Assembly (NCBI GenBank): GCA_025403435.1
Contig: CM046353.1
Coordinates: 29,538,602-29,602,601 of the forward strand
Length of the DNA stretch: 64,000 nucleotides
DNA from: Artocarpus heterophyllus
Lineage: Eukaryota; Streptophyta; Magnoliopsida; Rosales; Moraceae
Direction of reading: 5' to 3'
This document shows positions 11,694 to 23,479 of the stretch, piece after piece (the stretch's first letter is position 1; each line of letters begins with the position of its first letter). The notes under the pieces are model-generated. The model saw only the letters and a list, made by a program, of their open reading frames with translations, had not been told where the DNA came from and did no database searches. Both the position numbers and the translations under genes were made by a program.

Positions 11694-13132
11694 TGTTAGA
11701 CATGTATACCCTAAGGAGTAAAAATGTAATACGTTTTTTAAGACATTTTTTATCAATAAAGAATTTATTCATTTATATATACCAAATCTTGTCCTCTTTA
11801 CGTTCATATTTGTTGAATGTATGATAAGCAAACAGTAGTCTGAGACTGTCAGTCTAAACCTTAAGAATTGGGCATATGATAGGATGATTATGCGGTAGAC
11901 ACGATTCTTAAGGTGATGGTCAAAAACATATGATCCACAATCGAGGGAATAAAGTTGGGCACTTTATTCATGTAAAGATTGTTATGTTGTCTATATCTCT
12001 TATGGGAGATAGTTTGTCTTGACCATCGGAGTTGGACTCCGTGAATAGAAACATTGGCACATTGTCATAGGTGACGATGTGTTGGATCGAGACATAAAGT
12101 GAATTGATTTGGATTAATAATTCTGTCTTGGCAAATCGATTCACTTTAGACAGTCATTTGTATTGTATCTTAATCCTGAGATGAATAGTGGGCTCGTTGT
12201 CTTGACTTGTGTCTTTTGATGTACCAATGGGTGACTCCCACATCTCTATAGTGGTATGCATGCCGGTACGTTGGAGGCATGACTCTTGATAGCGTAGACT
12301 TGTTATTCATAGATATGGAATCTATAGCTCCTCTTTAGGAGTAATGATATCCTCTTATATGCGTTGTCCTGTAATTGGAAAACTGGAGCGCTCAACCATT
12401 TGGATACATAGGTGTAACCGAATGGTATACTATCTTTGGATGGTAAGTTTTCTAATGGTGAGACAATGGAACGTAAGATAAAAATAATCGGAAAGGTAAG
12501 ACAGAACTTATCCTTAAGCCGATTATGGATTATCATATGGGGATACGATGCACTATGATATGTCATAGAGACTTAGCTACACGAGCTTCGTAATTTTATA
12601 AAGTTCGAGAGTGCAGCTCCAAGCTTTTAGTGGAGTAGCAGTTGGAGTTGATAATTGTGAAATGTATATCTGGGATATTGGGTTTCATAATTATCATGAT
12701 CTTGAACTTTATAGGTCCATTTTGGTCCCCTTTGCTAGCTCACAAAGTCCCGTAACGACACGGCGTGCTTTTTCAATAATTGGTGACTTATGTCGGATTT
12801 ATCAGATTGGTTTAAAATTTGTAAGAATCAAATAATTCATGTCTGTTTATCGGTTGAATTAATTTTGTAAGAAATTAGTTCAAGATAACCTTGTTGAATT
12901 ATTGGATCAGATAATTCTTGTCTGTTTATCGGTTGATTTAATTTTGGACAAATTAGATCAAGATAAACTTGTAGAATTATTATGAATTGATTTATTTTTC
13001 TTAGAGATTATCTTGATAAAGTTTGTGTTGATCAGATATCTTCTCTATTAGTTTATTTGAATCAAAACTGAGACTTTATCCTTTAGAATCTTGGGTGGAA
13101 AATAAAAGATTCACCCAGATTTTTTCTCGAGA

Positions 13133-13190
13133 GTTCGGCCTGCCGAATGACATGGTCGGCTTGCCGAACTGGCCTATTCGGCCTGCCGAT
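13133..13190. repeat. Palindromic array in copia-2 5' LTR, three units
   Basis: Units GTTCGGCCTGCCGAAT, GGTCGGCTTGCCGAAC and ATTCGGCCTGCCGATC start near 13133, 13154 and 13176, a 21-22 bp period. The array ends about 120 bp upstream of the TATA box. The 3' LTR has four units. Confidence 0.85.
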
Positions 13191-13308
13191 CAGCGATAGA
13201 TAAGATTACGCTTTTTCACACGAATCTTATCAGATATTGATCCGAACTTGATTCTGTTTTGAGTTTTTGAGACCTAATCTGATACGGACTGACCCCAGGA
13301 CCAATAGC

Positions 13309-13316
13309 TATAAAAA
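13309..13316 (+). promoter_or_regulatory. copia-2 LTR TATA box
   Basis: TATAAAAA in the context CAATAGCTATAAAAATGG. The equivalent TATAAAAA is conserved at 20978-20985 in the 3' LTR. It probably directs genomic RNA synthesis from the 5' LTR. Confidence 0.7.
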
Positions 13317-13708
13317 TGGAGTAAGTCTCATGATTTACTCAGATCAATTTGAGAGATTAAGAGTGATACTCTTCTAGTGAGCATCTGAAAACTCCCTGAG
13401 AGCTTTTGTTCACAAATCACAAACATTAGGTTTGGGTTCTCTCTATTGGTTGGAAGGAGAGTCACCGGTGGAAGAGCTGAATGTGTGAGCCCACACTCAC
13501 TTCGGTTGTGGATAGAGAATAGCATAGAAGACCAGTTGGTTGAGGCTCTTCTGGAACGTTACTTCTCTACACAGGTTACGGAGGATCTTCACATAAAGGT
13601 TAGTAAGATCTGTCTAATTTATACATATAACATGTCAAACTTGTGTTTTAAAAATTACTCTGATGAAAAAATTTTTATAATTCTGCTGCGCACTTTGTTT
13701 CCAACAAT

Positions 13709-13720
13709 TAGTATCAGAGC
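13709..13720 (+). other. copia-2 primer-binding site (tRNA-iMet type)
   Basis: TAGTATCAGAGC sits two bases after the 5' LTR and matches the usual plant TGGTATCAGAGC primer site at 11 of 12 positions. Confidence 0.85.
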
Positions 13721-15374
13721 CGAGGTTTTTACATAAATTTGTAAGTTTGTGATCATGTTATATGCATAAATTTTGTGATCTTAATCTCTCCTATGGTTGA
13801 ATTGAATTTTATAGAGAGATGGCACTCTAGGTTTCTATATAATATATATGTTGTCATGAATTATGTGGTGAATGTTTAATAATTTATTATGGTTGATTAA
13901 ATCATTGTTTAATTATTTATTAATTAACTAATTCATACCGATTATGGTTCCTTAGAGGTTAGAATGTGCATCTAGGTTTTTCATGTAATTAGATGGTGAA
14001 CTATCATCTCCGTCTAGGAATTGTTATTTAATTTTTAATTTGTAAGAATTTTGTAATTAAATAATTATTCGAAGAAGACGGATCTAGAAGACGGATCTAG
14101 AAGATTGATAATGGCGCCTCCAAGTATTTCCTGAGTCTCTAATTTTATGTTTTTGAATTGTTAAAAATAAAATTGATAAATTGCATTAAAATTGTATTTT
14201 CTGGATTGAGGGTTTTCTGCTCGGTCGGCATGCCGGACCTCACAGTTCGGCAGGCCGAAAGTCACAGATCGACAGGCCAGACGTGTGGTCCGGCAGGGCG
14301 ACAGTGGGGCAGAAATTTTGGTGCTCTACCGGCAGGCTGAACTTTCATGATTGGCAGGCCGAACTTTCATGATCGGCAGGCCGATCATCCAGATCGGCCT
14401 GCCGACCGAGAGCTGCCAAGTGTCCAAAAAAGGTGCAATTTTTTTGATGCAGTTTTAATTTTATTTTTTGGGATGATTCTGAGAAACATTAAATTTAGAT
14501 ATGACTGGAAATATGAAGTATTCGATTCATACGGGATTGAAGACTTGAAGATCGATATTACATGAAGAAGGATACCGCTTGAGGATTCAAGAATGAAGAA
14601 TCGATAGATGTCTCGATTATTCTCTTGTAATCATAGTTTTCTATTCCCTAGAGTGGAACCATAATATTACGGTTATTATTATTTTGCTTGTAGCTTTGTT
14701 TGATTGCTTTGCTTGTCTGCATTATAATATGATTTACCATGTATGTTGATAAGATGTCATATAGGATAGGGAGTGCCGCTCATATTAAAATTGTTCATGC
14801 ATAATTTTAAAATAAAACCTTGACTTCAAAAGATTGAGTGGGAGAAGGTTTTCGAAGAGAGGACCTAAGGCCTCCATCGTTGGTCCATAGGAAGAACATG
14901 GTGGTCTCAACCCCTAGGACGGGATTTCTATCATGTACCAGATTGGATCTCTGAAAGGATAAGGTATTTTAGTATGATTTATGGTTGCACACCCCTAGGA
15001 GGTGATTATAAATCATGGATAAAATATTAAAACGGTGGTTATACACTCACGCTAATTTTATTATTAACCTCCCCTAGGAGCTCTGTTAATAAAATTAATG
15101 GCCAAAGAAACGATTATTAGTGTATGTTGGATCATACGGGTCTTGGATGGCTTATATTAATCAGGAGGGGATCCGTGTTCCTGATTGAATTTGGCATGAC
15201 TCCCCTAGGAGCTTGTTGAATTCTGAGTTAGGAATTATCATTGTAAGGTTGTGATATTTTCAAGGTTTTGACACATAAACACATTTGTATGTTTTTACAT
15301 GATTGTGTTATCTTACTAAATTATTATATATGTTTGCTTATGTTTGGTATATGATTCTTTGTTGTAGATTGAAA
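13721..15374 (+). other. copia-2 5' leader, non-coding
   Basis: Long untranslated leader of about 1.65 kb between the primer site and gag. It holds the eight-unit palindromic array at 14221-14410 and a run of CCCCTAGGA-containing words (14920, 14990, 15062 and 15202). Small frames at 14158-14565 arise from the array and are unlikely to be genes. Confidence 0.6.
14221..14410. repeat. Palindromic array in copia-2 leader, eight units
   Basis: Units related to TTCGGCAGGCCGAA begin near 14223, 14245, 14267, 14288, 14327, 14349, 14371 and 14392. Spacing is 21-22 bp except for one 39-bp step. Unlike the LTR copies, this one lies downstream of the promoter and would be present in the transcript. Confidence 0.85.
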
Positions 15375-16253
15375 ATGTCTAAAAATGCTTTATCATCAAT
15401 ACTTAACAAAAACCAATTAACCGGTGAGAACTATAACGATTGGAAACATAACCTGGACATCGTCCTTTCCTTTGAGAAACTAAAATATGTTCTGACAACT
15501 CCTTGTCCTCCCGAGCCTACGGGAGACTCAAGTAATGAGCAATTCCAAGCGTACGACGGCTGGAAAGATGCTAATGATCAGGCCCGCTGCTATGTTATGG
15601 CTAGCATGAACAACGTACTGCAGGCTCAACATCAGGATTATGAGACTGCGAAGCAGATCTTGGATAATCTTGAGGACATGTTTGGAGGCCAGGCCATAAC
15701 AAAGAGGTAAGGGGCGCTTCGAAAACTCTTAAACTGTAGACAGAGACCGGGGACATCTGTAAAGGAGCATATGATGTTGGTCATGGGTTACCTCACTAAG
15801 GCTCAAACCAATGGAGCCGACATCGATACTAAAACTCAGATGACTATGGTCTTTGAGACTCTATCTAAGGAATTTATTCCGTTTAGAGTTACTTTTAATT
15901 TAAGCAATAGACGGGATATAACCTTGACAAAACTGATGAAACAGTTATAGGAGTTTGAACTGCTGATCAAGGAGTCTCCTGCTGGTGGTGAGGCCAATAT
16001 GGTAGCTGCTTCTGGTTCCAATCCTAACTCTGGAAATGGAAAGAAGCAACGGGCCAAGAGTGGGAAGTCTTCTATTCCTGTTGCTACCAAGAGCAATAAG
16101 AAGAAGAAGAAGAGCCCAAAGAAGCTTAAGTGCTTCTTCTGTGGTAAGGTCGGGCATATAAAGAAGCATTGCAAGAACTTCCTTTCCAAGGGAGGTAGGT
16201 GTGATCTTCTATATTTAGAAACTTGTTTGGTTGAGGAATCTAGTGACATCTAG
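15375..16253 (+). pseudogene. copia-2 gag with CCHC knuckle, interrupted
   Basis: I place the start at the ATG at 15375 (MSKNALSSILNKNQL...), in the usual position for copia Gag; an upstream in-frame ATG at 15303 precedes non-Gag sequence. The Gag region includes LTGENYNDWKHNLDIVL. The frame has an in-frame TAA at 15708 (after ...QAITKR), continues in homologous sequence, and has a further stop near 15947. A Lys-rich stretch and the knuckle CFFCGKVGHIKKHC follow (about 16130-16171). A TAG at 16251 separates this from the protease. The product would be the capsid/nucleocapsid protein. Confidence 0.88.
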
Positions 16254-18014
16254 GTCATAGATTCCGGTGCAACTAATCATGTTTGTGATTCTCTGCAGGG
16301 ATTCAAAGAAACGAGAAGTTTACTTCGTGACGACTTAACGCTTCGGATGGGCGATGGATCCTTGGTCTCAGCGGAAGCAGTGGGAGATGTCCATCTTTAT
16401 TTTGATAATTATAGGAATTTAATTTTGCGAGATTGTTTTTATGTTCCTAAATTTAAAAGGAATTTAATTTCTGTATCTTCTTTATTTAAAGACTCCTACG
16501 TGGCATTTTTTAATAAAAAAGTGGTGATTCGTAAAAACAAATCTTTTATCTGTTCTGAATGGATGCAAAATAATCTATATTTTATCAAACCTAAGATGAA
16601 CTTATTGCTTAATGCTGAGATAAATGATAATGACTCAAAAAGACTTAAAACTTCTAACTCTAATAAGACTTATCTTTGGCATTTGCGCCTTGACCATATT
16701 AACCTGAATAGGATTCAAAGGTTGGTAAGGGATGGACCTTTAAGTCACTTAAAGGTGGAATCTATACCTCAATGTGAATCTTGTTTGGAGGGTAAAATGA
16801 CCAAAAGACCATACGGGTCTAAGGGCAATAGGGCCGAAGGGGTTCTAGAACTTGTGCATAGTGATGTTTGCGGACCAATGAACATCCGAGCACGAGGAGA
16901 GTATGAGTACTTCGTCACTTTTATTGACGATTACTCAAGATATGGGTATGTGTACCTAATGGACCACAAAAGCAAAACTTATGATAAGTTCAGGGAGTTT
17001 CGGGCTAAAGTGGAAAAGCAATTGGGTAGACCCATAAAGGCACTTCGATCTGATCGAGGTGGGGAATACCTTTCTGATGAGTTCTTGGGACACTTGTTAG
17101 AGAATGGAATTTTATCCCATTTGACTGCGCCAGGCACTCCGCAGCAGAATGGCGTAGTGAAGAGAAGGAATAGGACTTTGTTGGACATGATTCGGTCCAT
17201 GATGAGTTATTCATCATTGCCTTTATCCTTTTGGGGATATGCACTACAAACTGCATGTTATCTTTTGAACAATGTGCCTTCAAAATCGGTCCCTAAAACT
17301 CCTCACGAGTTATGGACAAGATGGAAGACATCCTTAAACCATATTCACATATGGGGATGTCCAGCTCATGTCCTGTTTAAGGATCCGAATAAGTTGGAAG
17401 CACGTTCGGAAGTTTGTGTGTTTGTAGGATATCCAAAAGGGACTAAAGGGGGTTATTTTTATAACCCTAAGGAAAATAAAGTCGTGGTTTCAACTAATGC
17501 AACTTTCCTTGAGGAGAGTTACATGGACAACTTTAAACCTCGAAGTAAAGTGGTGCTTGAGGAGTTAAGGGGTGATCCGTTCACTCCGGAGGTTCCGAAC
17601 GAAACCATTCCGATCGGTGTAGAAAAACCAAACAAACCTAAACAACAATCTCAGGGGCTTCGGTGTAGTGGGAGGATCGGGCGTCAACCTGAGAGGTATA
17701 TGTTCAATGGGGAGGTTTTCTTGGCTGAACCAGATGAACATGACAGGGATCCTTATACTTACGCGGAAGCTATAGAGGATGTTGATTCAAGACTCTGGAC
17801 AAAGGCCATGAACATAGAGATGAAGTCTATGGAGACTAATCAAGTTTGGGAGCTTGTGGATCTTCCCGAAGGGGTAAAACCCATAGGGTGTAAGTGGATC
17901 TACAAGAGGAAAAGAGGAGTGGATGGAAAGGTTGAAACCTTTAACGCTAGACTGGTAGCTAAGGGTCATACGCAAAAGGAAGGAATCAATTATGAGGAAA
18001 CCTTTTCGCCGTAG
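16254..18014 (+). pseudogene. copia-2 protease-integrase-RT(N) region
   Basis: Starts with the protease motif [10 protein letters not shown] just after the TAG at 16251. A continuous frame runs from [15 protein letters not shown] (16347) through 555 codons. It contains the GAG-pre-integrase ([14 protein letters not shown]), integrase Asp blocks HSDVCGP and RSDRGGEYL, and [12 protein letters not shown]. The last should carry the catalytic Glu of the D-D-35-E triad but has Lys at 17160-17162, at the correct 35-residue spacing. RT begins with [10 protein letters not shown] and [10 protein letters not shown] and is cut by a stop at 18012 caused by a one-base shift. Integration by this copy alone is therefore unlikely. 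Confidence 0.92.
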
Positions 18015-18545
18015 CCATGCTTAAGTCCATCCAGATTCTCTTGTCCATAGCTGCCGCTCTCGATTACGAGATTTGGCAGATGGATGTCAAGATGGCTTTT
18101 ATAGAATGGTTATCTTGATGAGTCCATTTATATGGAACAACCAGATGGGTTCAAGGTCGCGGGTCAAGAGGGTAAGGTTTGTAAGCTGCTAAAGTCTATT
18201 TATGGACTTAAGTAGGCTTCTCGTTCTTGGAACATAAGATTTGATCAAGTGATCAAAACTTATGGGTTCTCACAAAACGTGGATGAATCATGTGTTTACA
18301 AACACATAAAGGATGGGAAGGTGGTTTTTCTACTGCTTTATGTAGATGACATTCTACTAATTGGCAATGATGTTGGGGCGTTGTCATCGTCCAAATTATG
18401 GTTGACCAAGCAGTTTGACATGAAGGACTTGGGTGAGGTTAATTTTGCTCTAGGTATCCAGATCTTTCGGGATAGGAAGAACAAAATGATAGCTTTGTCA
18501 CAAGCTGACTACATAGATAAAATTCTCAGGAGGTTTGCAATGTAG
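18015..18545 (+). pseudogene. copia-2 reverse transcriptase core
   Basis: After the frameshift at 18012 and a second near 18100, homology continues with ESIYMEQPDGF and KSIYGLK, then a TAG where Gln is expected. 18249-18545 carries the catalytic YVDD (LLLYVDDILLIGND) and FDMKDLGE. A TAG at 18543-18545 interrupts the frame before RNase H. RT would copy the genomic RNA into DNA in the particle; this copy is non-functional. Confidence 0.92.
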
Positions 18546-19328
18546 GATTCCAAGAAAGGTGGGCAACCATCTAGGTCTGGAATTACTCTTTCTAAGAAAG
18601 ACTCTCCAAAGTCTTATGAAGAAAGAGAATATATGAAGAAGGTGCCTTATGCTTTGGCAGTGGGTAGTCTCATGTATGCCATGCTTTGCACACGACCGGA
18701 TATTAGCTATGCGGTCGAGATTGTAAGTCGATTTCAGGCGGATCTAGGACCGAACCATTGGATTGCGGTAAAGCATATTTTCAAGTACCTGAGAAGGACT
18801 CGAGGGTATATGCTTGTGTATTCGGGTGAGGACTTGACTCCTCTAGAATACACTGATTCGGATTTTAAATCCTGTCTGGATTCTAGGAAATCGACTTTAG
18901 GGTTTGTATTTACTCTGGGTGGCGGTGCCATCAGTTGGAGAAGTGCGAAGCAAGATTGCACTTCGGATTCAACAATGGAGGCTGAGTATGTGGCAGCTAG
19001 TGATGCTTCGAAAGAAGCAGTGTGGCTCCGCAAGTTCCTTGGGGATCTTGAGGTAGTTCCTGGTATGGATAAGGCGTTATCATTGTACTGTGATAACAGT
19101 GCGGAGGTAGCTAATGCTAAGGAACCAAGATTTCACAAGAAGAGTAAGCATATTGATTGGAAGTATCATGTGATAAAGGACTTCGTTGAGGGCGGGCATG
19201 TCACGGTGTGCAAGATCACGTCAGAGGACAATTTAGCTGATCCATTTACGAAGACACTTACTGGGAGAGTCTTCGAGAGGCATGTGGAAGCTATGGGGAT
19301 GCAAAATTTACAGTATTTACTCACTTAG
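18546..19328 (+). pseudogene. copia-2 RNase H
   Basis: 18633-19328 is an open frame with LMYAMLCTRPDISYAV, YTDSDF, the catalytic MEAEYVAASDA (Glu), LYCDNSAEVANA and KSKHIDWKYHVI, ending ADPFTKTLTG. This covers the RT connection and the whole RNase H domain. The frame is intact but separated from RT by the TAG at 18543. Confidence 0.92.
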
Positions 19329-19330
19329 TG

Positions 19331-19342
19331 CAAGTGGGAGAT
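19331..19342 (+). other. copia-2 polypurine tract
   Basis: CAAGTGGGAGAT immediately before the 3' LTR; primes plus-strand DNA synthesis in copia elements. Confidence 0.85.
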
Positions 19343-21375
19343 TGTTAGACATGTATGCCCTAGGGAGTAAAAATGTAATACGTTTTCGAAGACATTTTTT
19401 ATCAATAAAGAAATTATTCATTTATATATACCAAATCTTGTCCTCTTTACGTTCATATTTGTTGAATGTATGATAAGCAAATAGTAGTCTGAGATTGTCA
19501 GTCTAAACCTTAAGGATTGGGCATATGATGGGATGATTATGCGGTAGACATGATTCTTAAGGTGATGGTCTAAAACATATGATCTGCAATCGAGGGAATA
19601 AAGTTGGGCGCTTTATTCGTGTAAAGATTGTTATGTTGTCTATATCTCTTATGGGAGATGGTTTGTCTTGACCATCGGAGTTGGACTCTGTGAATAGAAA
19701 CATTGGCACGTTGTCATAGGTGACGATGTGTTGGATCGGGACATAAAGTGAATTGATTTGGATTAATAATTCTGTCTTGGTAAATCGATTCACTTTAGAC
19801 AGTCATTTGTATTGTATCTTAATCCTGAGATGAATAGTGGGCCCGTGGTCTCGACTTGTGTCTTTTGATGTACCAATAGGTGACTCCCACATCTCTATAG
19901 TGGTATGCATGCCGGTACGTTGGAGGCATGACTCTTGATAGCATAGACTTGTTATTCATAGATATGGAATCCATAGCTCCTCTTTAGGCGTAATGATATC
20001 CTCTTATATGCGTTGTCTTGTAATTGAAAAACTAGAGCGCTCAACCATTTGGATACATAGGTGTAACCGAATGGTATACTATCTTTGGATGGTAAGTTTT
20101 ACAATCGTGAGACAATGGAACGTAAGATAAAAATAATCGAAAAGGTAAGACAGAACTTGTCCTTAAGCCAATTATGGATTATCATATGGGGATACGATGC
20201 ACTATGATATGTCATAGAGACTTAGCTACATGAGCTTCGTAATTCTATAAAGTTCGAGAGTGCAGCTCCAAGCTTTTAGTGGAGTAGCGTTGGAGTTGAT
20301 AATTGTGAAATGTATATCTGGGATATTGGGTTTCATAATTATCATGAGCTTGAACTTTATAGGTCCATTTTGGTCCCCTTTGCTAGCTCACAAAGTCCTG
20401 TAACGACACGGCGTGCTTGTCCAATAATTGGTGACTTATGTCGGATTTATCAGATTGGTTTAAAATTTGTAAGAATCAAATAATTCATGTCTGTTTATCG
20501 GTTGAATTAATTTTGTAAGAAATTAGTTCAAGATAAACTTGTTGAATTATTGGATCAGATAATTCTTGTCTGTTTATCGGTTGATTTAATTTTGGACAAA
20601 TTAGATCAAGATAAACTTGTAGAATTATTGTGAATTGATTTATTTTTCTTAGAGATTATCTTGATAAAGTTTGTTTTGATCAGATATCTTCTCTATTAGG
20701 TTATTTGAATCAAAACTGAGACTTTATCCTTTAGAATCTCGAGTGGAAAATAAAAGATTCGCGCAGATTTTTTCTCAGGAGTTTGGCCTGTCGAATGAAG
20801 TGGTCGGCCTGCCGAACTGGCCTGTTCGGCCTACCGATTAGAATGTTCGGCCTGCCGATCAGCGGTAGATAAGATTACGCGTTTTCACACGAATCTTATC
20901 AGATATTGATCCGAACTTGATTCTGTTTCAAGTTTTTGAGACCTAATCTGATACGGACTGGCCCTAGGACCAATAACTATAAAAAGGGAGTGAGTCTCAT
21001 GATTTACTCAGATCAATTTGAGAGATTAAGAGTGATACTCTTCTAGTGAGCATCTAAAAACTCCCTGAGAGCTTTTGTTCACAAATCACGAACACTAGCT
21101 TTGGGTTCTCTCTATTGGTTGGAAGGAGAGTCACTGGTGGAAGAGCTGAACGTGTGAGCCCACACTCACTCCGGTTGTGGATAGAGAATAGCAAAGAAGA
21201 CCAGTTGGTTGAGGCTCTTCTGGAACGTTACTTCTCTACATAGGTTGCGGAGGATCTTCACACAAAGGTTAGTAAGATCTGTCTAATTTATGCATATAAC
21301 ATGTTAAACTTGTGTTTTGGAAATTACTCTGATGAAAAAAATTTTAAAATTCCGCTGCGCACTTTGTTTCCAACA
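19343..21375 (+). repeat. copia-2 3' LTR
   Basis: 2,033 bp, starting TGTTAGACATG and ending TTCCAACA. It is 20 bp longer than the 5' LTR, close to one extra palindromic unit in the array (20781-20860). A TATA box lies at 20978-20985. Confidence 0.95.
20781..20860. repeat. Palindromic array in copia-2 3' LTR, four units
   Basis: Same motif as 13133-13190, with an added unit (GTTCGGCCTGCCGATC after a CCTACCGATT unit). It ends about 120 bp upstream of the TATA box. Confidence 0.85.
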
Positions 21376-23278
21376 CTATATGCATAAATTAACTAGATCT
21401 TACTAACTTCTGTGTGCTGAAAAGCTCCTACAATCAACGAAGAGAAGTAACATCCTAGAAGGACCTCAACCAACTGGCCTTCTTTGCTATTCTCTGTCCA
21501 GGATCTGAGTGAGTGTAGGCTTACACGTACAGCTCTTCCTCTAGGTGACTCTCCTTCCAACCAATTGAGAGAACCCAAAGCTAGTGTTCGTGATTTGTGA
21601 ACAAGAGCTCTTAGGAAGTTTTATATTTTCAACAGTAGAGTATCTCTCTTAATCTCTCAATTAATCTAAATAACTTATGTGACTTATTCCCTATTTATAG
21701 AGGTTGGGTCTAGGGTTAGTCCTTATCTGATTAGGTCTCAAAAATTTGAATCAAAATCAAATTCAGATCAATATCTAATAAAATCTGCATGAAAACGTGT
21801 AATCTTTTTTCCGCACATCGGTAGCCGATCTGCCTAATTGGTAGGCCAAACTTGCCCCATTGGCAGGCCTAACTGCCTAAAAATATCTCAACGAATCTTT
21901 TATTTTTCACCTAAGATTCTATAGGATAAAGTCTTAGTTTTAATTCAAATAACCCAATAGAGAAGTTATCTAATTAAAACAACTTTATCTAGATAATCTG
22001 TAAGAAAATAAATGAATTCCTAATAATTCTACAAGTTTATCTTGATTTAATTTATTCAAAATTAAATCAACTGATTCAACAAGTTTATCTTGAATTAATT
22101 TTATCACAAAATTAATTCAACTCATAAACAGACATGATTATTTGATTCTTTCGAATTTCAACCAATCTAATAAATCTGACATAAGCCACCAATTATTGAA
22201 AAAGCACGCCATATCGTTACAGGATATTGTGAGCTAGCAAAGGGGACCAAATGGACCTATATAGTTCAAGCTCCTGATAATTACGAAACCCAATATCCCA
22301 GATATACATTTCATAATTATCAATTCCAACGCTACTCCACTAAAAGCTTGAAGCTACACTCTCGAACTATATGTAATTACGAAGCCCGTATAGCTAAGTT
22401 TCCATGACATATCATAGTGTATCATATCCCCATAGGATTATACATAACTGGCTTAAGGACAAGTTCTGTCTCACCTTCCTGATTATTTTTATCTTACGCT
22501 CCATTATCTCATCATCAGAAAACTTACCATCCAAAGACAGTATACCATTCGGTTACACCTATGTATCCAAATGATTGAGTGTTCCAGTTTTTCATTTACA
22601 AGATAACGAATATAAGAGGATATCACTACTCCTAAAGAGGAGCTATGGATTCCATATCTATGAATGACAGGTCTACGCTGTTAAGAGTCATGTCTCCAAC
22701 GTACCGGCATGCATACCACTATTAAGATGTGGGTGTCACCCTTTAGTACATCAAAAGACACAAGTCAAGACAACAGGCTCACTATTCATCTCAGGATTAA
22801 GATACAATACAAATGATTGTCTAAAGTGAATCGATTTGCAGAGACAGAATTATTAATCCAAATCAATTCACTTTATGTCCCGAACCAACATATCGTCACC
22901 TGTGATAATGTGCCAATATTTTTATTCACGGAATCCACCTTCTATGGTCAAGATAAACCATCTCCCAATAGGGATATAGACAACATAACAATCTTTACAT
23001 GAATAAAGTGCCCAACTTTATTCCCTCGATTGCGGATCTTATGATTTAGACTGTCACCTTAAGAATCGTGTCTTCCGCATAATCTGTCCATCATATGCCT
23101 AATTCTTAAAGGTTTAGAGTAACAGTCTCATACTATTGTTTGCTTAACATACATTCAACAAATATAAACGTAAAGATGACCAGATTTGGAATATAAACAA
23201 TAAAGAAATTCTTTATTGATAAAAAATGTCTCCAAAAACTTATTACATTCTTACTCCTTAGGGCATACATGTCTAACA
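21376..23278 (-). mobile_element. Solo LTR of copia-2 family, right fragment
   Basis: The reverse complement follows the copia-2 LTR from near its 3' end to its start: TAGTAAGATCT near 21400, the palindromic region at 21817-21877, and ATGTCTAACA at 23278. With 11614-11693 it makes an LTR of about 1.98 kb. There is no internal region beyond either end, so it is a solo LTR. The minus-strand TATA (CTATAAATAG) lies near 21690-21702. Confidence 0.88.
21817..21877. repeat. Decayed palindromic array in solo LTR
   Basis: Units ATCGGTAGCCGATC, ATTGGTAGGCCAAAC and ATTGGCAGGCCTAAC, related to the copia-2 array, with 20-24 bp spacing. They sit upstream of the TATA box in minus orientation. Confidence 0.65.
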
Positions 23279-23479
23279 CTAAATTGTGTGGGGCTTGAGG
23301 GTATCATATTGTGCTTTGGTACTAGGGACTTTTCCTTTCAAATTTGGTCTAATTGGAGCTTCAAACCAAAAACAGAATCACATGAGACTCACATACCTAT
23401 TTTGGTAAAAAATCTATTGGCTCTAGACAAAATTACTTTATTGGAGTATTTTAGATTAGGTGTGCACCGTATCGAACAT
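23279..23479. other. AT-rich spacer
   Basis: Short stretch between the solo LTR and the long-TIR element. The frame at 23216-23491 straddles the LTR end and has no known domain. Confidence 0.4.

Larger units (their letters stand above)
11694..13706 (+). repeat. copia-2 5' LTR
   Basis: Starts TGTTAGACATG and ends TTCCAACA. It contains a three-unit palindromic array (13133-13190) followed by a TATA box at 13309. Its partner is 19343-21375. Confidence 0.95.
11694..21375 (+). mobile_element. copia-2: full-length Ty1/copia retrotransposon
   Basis: 9,682 bp. The LTRs are 2,013 bp (11694-13706) and 2,033 bp (19343-21375), flanked by CTATA (11689-11693 and 21376-21380). A primer site matching initiator tRNA-Met (TAGTATCAGAGC, 13709-13720) and a polypurine tract (CAAGTGGGAGAT, 19331-19342) are in place. 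Domain order is Gag, protease, integrase, RT, RNase H. The LTRs are very similar by eye, so insertion is relatively recent, but Pol contains stops, frameshifts and a mutated integrase catalytic Glu. LTR length and Pol motifs would fit an Angela-like lineage; that assignment is a guess. Confidence 0.95.

Noticed and set aside
16979..17283. Minus-strand frames opposite the copia-2 integrase
   Set aside because: Antisense shadows of a well-supported Pol frame.
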